Part shown: positions 57,886-64,000 of the stretch, piece by piece
Position numbering within the stretch: the first letter of the stretch is position 1
Layout of the letters: every line of letters starts with the position of its first letter
DNA from: CALKJU01 sp035326425
GTDB taxonomy: Bacteria; Pseudomonadota; Alphaproteobacteria; Geminicoccales; Geminicoccaceae
Length of the DNA: 64,000 nucleotides
Direction: 5' to 3'
NCBI GenBank assembly: GCA_035326425.1
Contig: DAOLFG010000001.1
Coordinates: forward strand, 1 to 64,000
Notes under the pieces: model-generated
Database searches by the model: none
Seen by the model: only the letters and a program-made list of their open reading frames with translations
What the model was told of the DNA's origin: nothing
Position numbers and translations under genes: made by a program

Positions 57886-58469
57886 TCCGATCCTGCGCGC
57901 TGGCGCTGCTCGCCACGGCGTGGGTGGCCCCTGCCCTGGCCCATCCACATGTCTGGATCGACGCCCGCGCGACGCTGCGCTTCGAGGCCGGCAGGATCGC
58001 GGCGGTGGCGATGCGCTGGCGCTTCGACGAGATGTTCAGCGACTACGTCATCGGTGAATACGACAGGAATGCCGACGGCGGCTTCGACGAGGCGGAGACT
58101 GCGCTGGTGCGGGACGAGGCGTTCTCGGCCCTGTCCGAGCTGGGCTGGCTGACCCATCTGCGGGTCGCCGAGGTGGCCGTGCCGCTGCCCGACTATCGCG
58201 ACTTCGCCGTCACCGCCGACAACGGCATCGTCACCTATGCCTTCGAGCTGCCGCTGCCCGAGCCTCTCGACCCGACGGCCAGGGACATCACGCTCGGCGT
58301 CTACGACGACAGCTACTACATCGACGTCGTGATGGAGGAGAGCGAGCCACTACTGTTCACCGGCGAGCCGCCCGAGGCCTGCCGCTTCGAGATGGTCGAG
58401 GACACCAAGCATCCGGTCTATTTCGGCATGGTGAACCCGATCGTCGCCGAGGTGCGCTGTGCGTCCTAG
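57882..58469 (+). CDS. DUF1007-family periplasmic protein
   Basis: 195 residues with a signal peptide (MIRSCALALLATAWVAPALA) followed by HPHVWIDARATLRFEAGRI, the DUF1007 signature, whose N-terminal His residues likely bind metal. An EF-hand-like DRNADGGFDEAE occurs at about 63-74. The family is regularly linked to NicO-type transporters. ATG overlaps the zur stop (ATGA), so it is part of the Zur operon and probably delivers metal to or from the NicO protein that follows. Confidence 0.88.
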   Translation: MIRSCALALLATAWVAPALAHPHVWIDARATLRFEAGRIAAVAMRWRFDEMFSDYVIGEYDRNADGGFDEAETALVRDEAFSALSELGWLTHLRVAEVAVPLPDYRDFAVTADNGIVTYAFELPLPEPLDPTARDITLGVYDDSYYIDVVMEESEPLLFTGEPPEACRFEMVEDTKHPVYFGMVNPIVAEVRCAS

Positions 58470-59331
58470 CCGGCTGCTTGCGATCGCAGCGCTGCTCCTG
58501 GCCTGGATCGCGGTGTCGCCGATCCCGGTGGCGGCCCAGCCGGCGCCTTCCGGCAACATCCTGGCTCCCGTCGGCCGTGCCCTGCTCGACTTCCAGCGCG
58601 AGGCCAACCGCACCATCTCGCAGCAGATGCGGGCGATCCGCGACGGCCGGACCACTGCGCCGTTGATGCTCGGCCTGCTGCTGGCGTTCGCCTATGGCGC
58701 CATCCACGCTGCTGGCCCCGGCCACGGCAAGCTTGTGGTGATGACCTACTTCCTCAGTCGCGACGCCAAGATCGGCCGCGGGCTGCTGATGGGCGTGCAG
58801 ATCGCCGTGATGCACGTGCTGTCGGCGATCGTGGTCGTCGTCTTCGCCGACTTCCTGCTCCGCAAGGGTTTTGGCGGGGCGCCGTCCGAGGTGCCCGCCG
58901 TACGCTTTGTCAGCTATGGACTGATCCTGCTGATCGGGCTGGCGATGCTCTGGCGCGCCGCGCGCCGCGCCATGCAGCCGGCACATGGCCATCACCATCA
59001 TCACGACCATGCCTGCGGCTGCGGCGCCCGCCACGGCGAGGGCGGGCTGCTGTCGTTCGGCGTCGGCCTCGTGCCCTGCACCGGCTCGGTGCTGATCCTG
59101 CTCTACGCCATGGCCAACGGCATCCTGCCGGCGGGACTGATGCTGGTGGCCACCATCGCGCTCGGCATGGCGCTCACCATGGGCGGCCTCGGCCTGCTCA
59201 GCGTGCTGGCGCGGCGCTTCGTCGCCGACCGGCTGAGCGGCGGCAGCGGCCGGCTCGCGGCGGCGGTCGACATCGCCGGCTCGGTCGCCATCGTGCTGCT
59301 CGGCGGCACGCTGCTGCTGACGGCGGTCTGA
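58459..59331 (+). CDS. NicO-family metal transporter
   Basis: 290 residues, N-terminal signal or helix, six or more membrane segments, the hallmark AIHAAGPGHGKLVVMTYFLSRDAKIGRG and a cytoplasmic His/Cys loop (HGHHHHHDHACGCGARHGEG). Relatives are called nickel/cobalt transporters. Its position in a Zur-controlled operon with DUF1007 makes zinc the more likely cargo here. It starts at GTG 58459, 11 bases before the end of the DUF1007 gene. Confidence 0.88.
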   Translation: MRPSRLLAIAALLLAWIAVSPIPVAAQPAPSGNILAPVGRALLDFQREANRTISQQMRAIRDGRTTAPLMLGLLLAFAYGAIHAAGPGHGKLVVMTYFLSRDAKIGRGLLMGVQIAVMHVLSAIVVVVFADFLLRKGFGGAPSEVPAVRFVSYGLILLIGLAMLWRAARRAMQPAHGHHHHHDHACGCGARHGEGGLLSFGVGLVPCTGSVLILLYAMANGILPAGLMLVATIALGMALTMGGLGLLSVLARRFVADRLSGGSGRLAAAVDIAGSVAIVLLGGTLLLTAV

Positions 59332-59333
59332 GC

Positions 59334-59933
59334 ATGGCGCAGCGCCTGGTCATCGGCATCACCGGCGCCTCGGGCGTGGCCTATGGCGTGCGCGCGCTGG
59401 AGCTGCTGCGCCGGGCCGGCGTCGAGACCCATCTGGTGATGACCCGCTCGGCCGCCCTCACCATCGCCTACGAGTTGGACCGGACGATCGAGCAGGTGAA
59501 GACACTGGCCAGCGTCGTTCATCCGGTCGGCGACGTCGGCGCCTCGATCGCCTCGGGCTCGTTCCGCACCGACGGCATGCTGGTGGCCCCCTGCTCGATG
59601 CGCAGCCTCGCCGCCATCGCCACCGGCAATTGCGACAACCTGCTGACCCGCGCCGCCGACGTCACGCTCAAGGAGCGCCGCCGGCTGGTGCTGCTGGTGC
59701 GCGAGACGCCGCTGCATCTCGGTCACCTGCGCAACATGGTGGCGGTGACCGAGATGGGCGGCATTGTGGCGCCGCCGGTGCCGGCGTTCTACGCCAAGCC
59801 GGCGAGCATCGCCGACATTGTCGAGCACACGGTGGGGCGGGCGCTGGATCTGTTCGGAATCGATACCGGGCTGGAGCGCTGGAAGGAGCCTCAGCGCCCG
59901 CCGGAGACGTCGAACACAGTCCCGGCGACGTAG
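59334..59933 (+). CDS. ubiX: Flavin prenyltransferase UbiX
   Basis: 199 residues. It makes the prenylated FMN cofactor for UbiD-type decarboxylases, used in ubiquinone synthesis. Motifs are GITGASGVAYGVRALELLR, the MLVAPCSMRSLAAIATGNCDNLLTRAADV block and LVRETPLHLGHLRNM, all typical. It begins two bases after the nicO stop, so it is probably carried on the Zur-controlled transcript. Its last 43 bases overlap the convergent SDR gene. Confidence 0.94.
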   Translation: MAQRLVIGITGASGVAYGVRALELLRRAGVETHLVMTRSAALTIAYELDRTIEQVKTLASVVHPVGDVGASIASGSFRTDGMLVAPCSMRSLAAIATGNCDNLLTRAADVTLKERRRLVLLVRETPLHLGHLRNMVAVTEMGGIVAPPVPAFYAKPASIADIVEHTVGRALDLFGIDTGLERWKEPQRPPETSNTVPAT

Positions 59934-60637
59934 CCGGAAGCATCCGACAGCAGCCACAGCACCGCCTCGGCCACCTCGTCGGTGGTGCCGGCGCGGCCGA
60001 TGGGGACGGTGGGGCCGAAGCGCTCGATGCGGGCCTCGATGCCGGTGTCGACCTGGATGTCGGTGTCGATCAGGCCGGGGCGCAGGCCGTTGACGCGAAT
60101 ACCCTCGCCCGCGACCTCCTTGCCCAGGCCCTTGGTCAGCACGTCGATACCGCCCTTGGCGGCGCCATAGGGGATGAAGCCGCCGGCGCCGAACAGCTCC
60201 GAGGCGCGCGAGCTGATGTTGACGATGCTGCCGCCGCGGCCGCCGCGCAGCCGCGACATGCGCCGCACCGCCTCGCGGTTGCAGATCAGGTGCGCGATCA
60301 GGTCGACCTCGACGACGCGGCGGATTTCGTCGACCGGGATGTCGGCCAGCGGGGCCGCCCGATTGATGATGCCGGCATTGCTGACGAAGCCTTCGAGCGG
60401 GCCCAGCTCGGCCTCGGTGCGGGCGAACATCTCCCCGACCTGCCGCCCGTCGACGATGTCGGCCTTGATGGCGATGGCCTTCGCACCGGCGGCCTGGCAG
60501 TCCGCCACCACGGTGGCCGCGGCGTCGCCATTGCCGGCATAGTTCACGGCCACGTCCCAGCCGCGCGCCGCCGCCATCCGGCAGACCGCGGCGCCGATGC
60601 CCCGGCTGCCGCCGGTGACGAGAAGAGCCTTGCGCAT
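59891..60637 (-). CDS. Short-chain dehydrogenase/reductase
   Basis: 248 residues of the classical SDR type. The NAD(P) loop is TGGSRGIG near residue 9, SNAG follows the fourth strand, and the catalytic set is Ser in VNISSRAS with Tyr-x3-Lys in PYGAAKGG. The substrate cannot be told. It follows the cupin gene by 13 bases on the minus strand, suggesting a two-gene unit. Confidence 0.88.
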   Translation of the reverse strand: MRKALLVTGGSRGIGAAVCRMAAARGWDVAVNYAGNGDAAATVVADCQAAGAKAIAIKADIVDGRQVGEMFARTEAELGPLEGFVSNAGIINRAAPLADIPVDEIRRVVEVDLIAHLICNREAVRRMSRLRGGRGGSIVNISSRASELFGAGGFIPYGAAKGGIDVLTKGLGKEVAGEGIRVNGLRPGLIDTDIQVDTGIEARIERFGPTVPIGRAGTTDEVAEAVLWLLSDASGYVAGTVFDVSGGR

Positions 60638-60650
60638 CCCGTGATGATCC

Positions 60651-61016
60651 TCAGCTGCGGCCGTAGCGGTCCTCGAGCCGGACGATGTCGGCCTCGTCCA
60701 GCTTGTCGCCCTGCTGCACCTCGATGAACTCGACGGTCTCGCTGCTCGGGTTCTCGATGCGGTGGGCGGTCTCGACCGGGATATGGACGTGCTGCCCGGG
60801 GCCGGCCTCCAGGATCTCGCCGCCGCGCGTCACCCGCGCCTGACCGGCGACGATGATCCAGTGCTCGGAGCGGTGGTGGTGGAGCTGCAGCGACAGGATG
60901 CCGCCCGGCTTGACGGTGATGCGCTTGACGGCGAAGCCGGCGCCGGTGTCGAGCACCTCCCAGCGCCCCCATGGCCGGTCGTCGCTGTCGCCACGTCGAT
61001 AGGTCACCTCGGCCAT
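60651..61016 (-). CDS. Cupin-domain protein (mannose-6-phosphate isomerase type II C-terminal-like)
   Basis: 121 residues forming one cupin barrel: RPWGRWEVLDTGAGFAVKRITVKPGGILSLQLHHHRSEHWIIVAGQARV (metal ligands in HHHRSEHW) and GQHVHIPVETAHRIENPS. It matches the isomerase-like cupin found at the end of GDP-mannose pyrophosphorylases, but as a stand-alone protein. It is probably the first gene of a unit with the SDR gene. Confidence 0.85.
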   Translation of the reverse strand: MAEVTYRRGDSDDRPWGRWEVLDTGAGFAVKRITVKPGGILSLQLHHHRSEHWIIVAGQARVTRGGEILEAGPGQHVHIPVETAHRIENPSSETVEFIEVQQGDKLDEADIVRLEDRYGRS

Positions 61017-61604
61017 CCGCCGCTCCGCTTGCTGGGCAGCCGCATCCTAGAGCGGGGTCGCTCCGGGGCAAGCGGGCCTCGAAAACGTTCGGCCCCGCTC
61101 ACCTGGGGTGGCGGGGCCGTCCGGCATGTCTGCTTGTCGTGGCCCGACATATCGATCGGACCGTCACGGGCCCGGCTTCAACCGAGCCCTCGAATGTCAC
61201 GGTTTTTGCTAAGTCCATCCGTGGGGCGCACCGAAGCGCCCGGTTCCAGGATGGCGGCCCCCGTCAGTGACAGGAGCCAGGAAGGTGGTCCGGTGGTGTC
61301 ATCGTTTCCCGACCCTCCAGGCAGGCGTGGCAGCATAGTGCCCGATTGGGCTGAGACGCATCGGTACGCAAGCGACACCCTTGCCGCTTCTGCGTCACAT
61401 TGAAGGACGACTTCGTAACCGATGGGCCTGATTGCAACTTGGAACGCTCACGACTGTGTGTCAACTGGAAAAGATCCCGAAATTTCGGCACCGACCGATG
61501 ACCCCGCTCCTTTCGGTTCGATTTGAAGCTGCTTCCGCGCGCAGGGCATTCCGCCGCAGACCGCGGGCCGGCCAAGATGTGGGCAACGATGCGGCAGGGG
61601 AGGC
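61017..61604. other. 588-base intergenic region with a strong hairpin
   Basis: No credible gene is present, and codon bias is lost throughout. GGCCCCGC (61091-61098) pairs with GCGGGGCC (61111-61118), and inside it CACC pairs with GGTG. A T5 run follows at 61203-61207 after a weak, imperfect stem. The region must contain the cupin promoter (minus) and the uraH promoter (plus); AT-richer sequence at 61400-61530 is the likeliest place for the latter. A short RNA near 61090-61210 cannot be excluded. Confidence 0.4.
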
Positions 61605-61976
61605 ATGACGATGGCGGGACATGGCGGCGGGCTGACCACCCATGTCCTCGACACCACCCACGGCATGCCGGGGGCCGGGATCGAGGTCGAGCTGTTCCGC
61701 CTCGAAGGCGACGAGCGCCGCCTGCTCAAATCCGTCCGCACCAATGCCGACGGCCGCTGCGACGCGCCGCTGCTCGGCACTTCCGAGGTGGCCAGGGGCG
61801 TCTACGAGCTGGTCTTCCACGTCGGCGACTATTTCCGCACCACGGGTGTGACCCTGCCCGATCCACCCTTCCTCGACCTCGTGCCGCTGCGATTCGCCAT
61901 CGCCGAGCCGAGCCGCCACTATCATGTGCCCCTGCTGATCTCGCCCTGGTGCTACTCGACCTACCGGGGCAGCTGA
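61605..61976 (+). CDS. uraH: 5-hydroxyisourate hydrolase
   Basis: 123 residues of the transthyretin-related family, acting after uricase in urate breakdown. The N-terminal signature is LTTHVLDTTHGMPGAGIEVELF, and the chain ends in the diagnostic YRGS with HYHVPLLISPW before it. GGGGAGG precedes ATG 61605. It leads into xdhA and xdhB, forming the start of a purine catabolic operon. Confidence 0.95.
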   Translation: MTMAGHGGGLTTHVLDTTHGMPGAGIEVELFRLEGDERRLLKSVRTNADGRCDAPLLGTSEVARGVYELVFHVGDYFRTTGVTLPDPPFLDLVPLRFAIAEPSRHYHVPLLISPWCYSTYRGS

Positions 61977-62029
61977 CGGAATGCCTTCCATGAACGCGCG
62001 ATCGGACGACCAGGACAGGCGACCCGCAG

Positions 62030-63499
62030 ATGCGTGAGGATGTCCGCTTCCTGCTCGGCCACGAGCCCCGCACGCTGGCGCATGTCGACCCGACGCGGAC
62101 CGTGCTCGACTATCTGCGCGGCAGCGAGCACCGCAAGGGCACCAAGGAGGGCTGCGCGGAGGGCGATTGCGGCGCCTGCACCGTCGTGCTGGGCCGCCCC
62201 AGCGGCGAGGGCATGCGCTACGAGGCGGTCAATTCCTGCATCCAGTTCCTGCCGACACTGGACGGCTGCCAGCTGCTCACCGTCGAGGACCTGAAGGGCT
62301 CCCATGGCGAGCTGCATCCGGTGCAGAAGGCGATGGTCGAGGCCCACGGCTCGCAATGCGGCTTCTGCACGCCCGGCTTCGTCATGTCGCTGTTCACGCT
62401 CTGGAAGCGGAGAGAGCAGCCGACGGACCAGCAGATCGACGACACGCTGGCCGGCAATCTCTGCCGCTGCACCGGCTACGGCACCATCGTCAATGCCGCC
62501 CGGGCCATGCACGGCACCGCGGGCGCGACCGGCCACATCGACGCCCGCGAGGCCGAGGTCGCCGCAAGGCTGCGTGCGATCGCCGACGACCAGACGCTGA
62601 TGGTCGAGCACGAGGGCCGGCGCTTCTTCGCCCCGGCCACGATCGAGCGGCTGGCGGCGATCCTCGTCGACCACCCGAAGGCCGTGGTGCTGGCCGGATC
62701 CACCGATGTCGGCTTGTGGGTCACCAAGCAGCACCGGGTGCTGGAGACCGTGGTCCATATCGGCCGCGTCGCCGAGCTGAAGCAGGTCGTCCATACCGAC
62801 GACGCCATCGAGATCGGCGCCGGCGTCACCTGCTCGCAAGGCATGGACACGCTCGCCGCCGAATGGCCGGACCTCGGCGAGATCTACCGCCGCTTCGCCT
62901 CCACCCAGATCCGCAACGCCGCCACCATCGGCGGCAACATCGCCAACGGCTCGCCGATCGGCGACAGCCCGCCGGCGCTGATCGCCGCCGGTGCCGAGCT
63001 GGTGCTGCGGCGCGGCGAGCAGCGGCGCAGCATGCCGCTGGAAGCCTTCTTCCTCGCCTATGGCAAGCAGGACCGGCTGCCGGGCGAGTTCGTCGAGAAG
63101 GTGATCGTGCCGCGGCGCAGGCACGGCCAGCGCTTCCGTGCCTACAAGATCAGCAAGCGCTTCGATCAGGACATCTCGGCGGTGATGGCGGCCTTTCGCA
63201 TCACCCTCGACGGCGGCACGGTGAGCGACGTCCGCATCGCCTATGGCGGAATGGCGGCGACGCCCAAGCGCGCGGCGGCGGCGGAGGCGGCGCTGCTGGG
63301 CGAGCCGTGGCGGCGCCACAGCGTCGAGGCGGCGATGCGGGCGCTGGCCGACGACTTCACCCCCCTCACCGACATGCGCGCCTCGGCCGCCTATCGGCTG
63401 AAGGTGGCGCAGAACCTGCTGCTCAAATGCTTCGTCGAGACCAGCGAGCCCGACGCGCGGACCCGGCTGGTCGGCGACCTGGAGCTGGCGCATGTCTGA
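62030..63499 (+). CDS. xdhA: Xanthine dehydrogenase small subunit
   Basis: 489 residues. Two [2Fe-2S] domains carry the cysteines in GCAEGDCGACTVVLG, QCGFCTPGFVM and NLCRCTGYGTIV, and the FAD domain follows (VLAGSTDVGLWVTKQHR; FASTQIRNAATIGGNIANGSPIGD). It transfers electrons from the molybdenum subunit to NAD. It overlaps xdhB by eight bases. Confidence 0.95.
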   Translation: MREDVRFLLGHEPRTLAHVDPTRTVLDYLRGSEHRKGTKEGCAEGDCGACTVVLGRPSGEGMRYEAVNSCIQFLPTLDGCQLLTVEDLKGSHGELHPVQKAMVEAHGSQCGFCTPGFVMSLFTLWKRREQPTDQQIDDTLAGNLCRCTGYGTIVNAARAMHGTAGATGHIDAREAEVAARLRAIADDQTLMVEHEGRRFFAPATIERLAAILVDHPKAVVLAGSTDVGLWVTKQHRVLETVVHIGRVAELKQVVHTDDAIEIGAGVTCSQGMDTLAAEWPDLGEIYRRFASTQIRNAATIGGNIANGSPIGDSPPALIAAGAELVLRRGEQRRSMPLEAFFLAYGKQDRLPGEFVEKVIVPRRRHGQRFRAYKISKRFDQDISAVMAAFRITLDGGTVSDVRIAYGGMAATPKRAAAAEAALLGEPWRRHSVEAAMRALADDFTPLTDMRASAAYRLKVAQNLLLKCFVETSEPDARTRLVGDLELAHV

Positions 63500-64000
63500 G
63501 CGCATCAAGGGCGGCGTCGCCGAGGCGCTGGCGCACGACAGCGCCGCCAAGCACGTCTCGGGCGAAGCGGTCTACATCGACGACATTCCCGAGCCGGCGC
63601 GCACGCTGCAGATCCATATCGGCCAGAGTGCCCGGGCGCATGCGAGGCTCGTGAAGGTCGACGTCTCGAAGGTGCGCACGGCACCCGGCGTGGCAGTGGT
63701 GCTGACCGCCGAGGACATCCCCGGCATCAACGATATCAGCGCCGTCCACGCCCATGACGAGCCGGTGCTGGCGGTCGACAAGGTGATGTTCGTGGGCCAG
63801 GCGATCTTCGCCGTGGCGGCCGAGACCATCGAGCAGGCCCGCCGGGCCGCCAAGCTCGCCGACATCCTCTACGAGGATCTCGAGCCGGTCCTCGACATCG
63901 ACACCGCCCGCGCCGCCGAGGACTTCGTCTGGCCTCCCGGCCGGATGCGCCGCGGCGACGCCAAGGCGGCGATCCAGGCCGCACCCCGCCGGCTCGAGGG
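63492..64000 (+). CDS. xdhB: Xanthine dehydrogenase molybdenum subunit, 5' part
   Basis: Partial: 169 residues visible before the window ends. From ATG 63492 it reads MSERIKGGVAEALAHDSAAK, then HVSGEAVYIDDIPEP and AVDKVMFVGQAIFAVAAET, the N-terminal XdhB domain that precedes the molybdopterin-binding part. It oxidises hypoxanthine and xanthine to urate. It is translationally coupled to xdhA. Confidence 0.93.
   Translation, partial: MSERIKGGVAEALAHDSAAKHVSGEAVYIDDIPEPARTLQIHIGQSARAHARLVKVDVSKVRTAPGVAVVLTAEDIPGINDISAVHAHDEPVLAVDKVMFVGQAIFAVAAETIEQARRAAKLADILYEDLEPVLDIDTARAAEDFVWPPGRMRRGDAKAAIQAAPRRLE

Noticed and set aside
61510..61525. GGTTCGATTT resembling a tRNA T-loop
   Set aside because: No matching acceptor, D-arm or anticodon stem could be folded around it.
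61264..61575. 103-residue minus-strand open frame in the cupin-uraH gap
   Set aside because: Codon use lacks the GC third-position bias of real genes here, there is no ribosome site and no family resemblance.

Overview
The window is GC-rich DNA, densely packed with genes that often overlap by 1 to 30 bases. It looks like the chromosome of an alphaproteobacterium, probably from the Hyphomicrobiales or Rhodospirillales side, although no rRNA is present to settle this. The signs are the GC-saturated third codon positions, a tandem glycine riboswitch in front of gcvT, DUF1127 proteins, BKACE and PhyH family enzymes, a Zur/Znu locus, and frequent TTG and GTG starts with good Shine-Dalgarno sequences. 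I see no tRNA, rRNA, CRISPR array or insertion sequence. Decay is limited to a frameshifted universal stress protein, a broken MFS transporter and a Uma2 remnant.

Layout. 1-4931: the start of an RTX-like gene leaving on the minus strand, then the riboswitch-controlled glycine cleavage operon gcvT-gcvH-gcvP. 5015-13623: a Uma2 remnant, a proline-rich protein, a SHOCT protein, a Tat-exported aldo/keto reductase with a membrane protein, a broken usp gene, a SWIM/SNF2 helicase and a secreted DUF62 (SAM hydrolase family) protein lacking its usual catalytic His. 13613-17483: a membrane diguanylate cyclase with a degenerate EAL domain, translationally coupled to a Tat-exported molybdopterin-fold protein, then an sn-glycerol-1-phosphate dehydrogenase. 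17920-24886: a GntR regulator with a perfect palindromic operator facing a catabolic and uptake operon (two enolase-superfamily enzymes, a PhyH dioxygenase, an ABC binding protein and two permeases). 24897-34082: divergent aroE-quiC and pcaD-C-H-G-BKACE-B operons that would carry quinate/shikimate through protocatechuate to central metabolism, with a BKACE enzyme where pcaIJ/pcaF would be expected. 34087-38091: a LysE exporter, an MFS pseudogene and an XRE regulator sharing a repeated operator, and an orphan double-ATPase. 38205-45175: a small unknown protein, two DUF1127 proteins, hutF, a UgpC-type ATPase that could power the upstream importer, an M16 peptidase and thrC with an apparent ATC start. 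45354-53675: TetR plus an RND efflux pump, membrane and DUF72 proteins, a Crp/Fnr regulator with a perfect CRP-type box, a probable new small RNA, and a small exported protein. 53889-64000: an EamA transporter, a Zur-controlled zinc locus (znuA divergent from znuC-znuB-zur-DUF1007-nicO-ubiX), an SDR, a cupin, and the start of a purine catabolic operon (uraH, xdhA, xdhB running off the end).

How they fit together. The theme is soil or rhizosphere nutrition: aromatic and hydroaromatic acids, an unknown acid-sugar-like compound, glycine, histidine intermediates and purines, with zinc homeostasis and drug efflux. The points most worth following up are the CRP-box small RNA at about 53158-53216, the GntR locus, the BKACE-for-PcaIJF substitution, the paired molybdopterin-fold sensor and diguanylate cyclase, and the thrC start codon.
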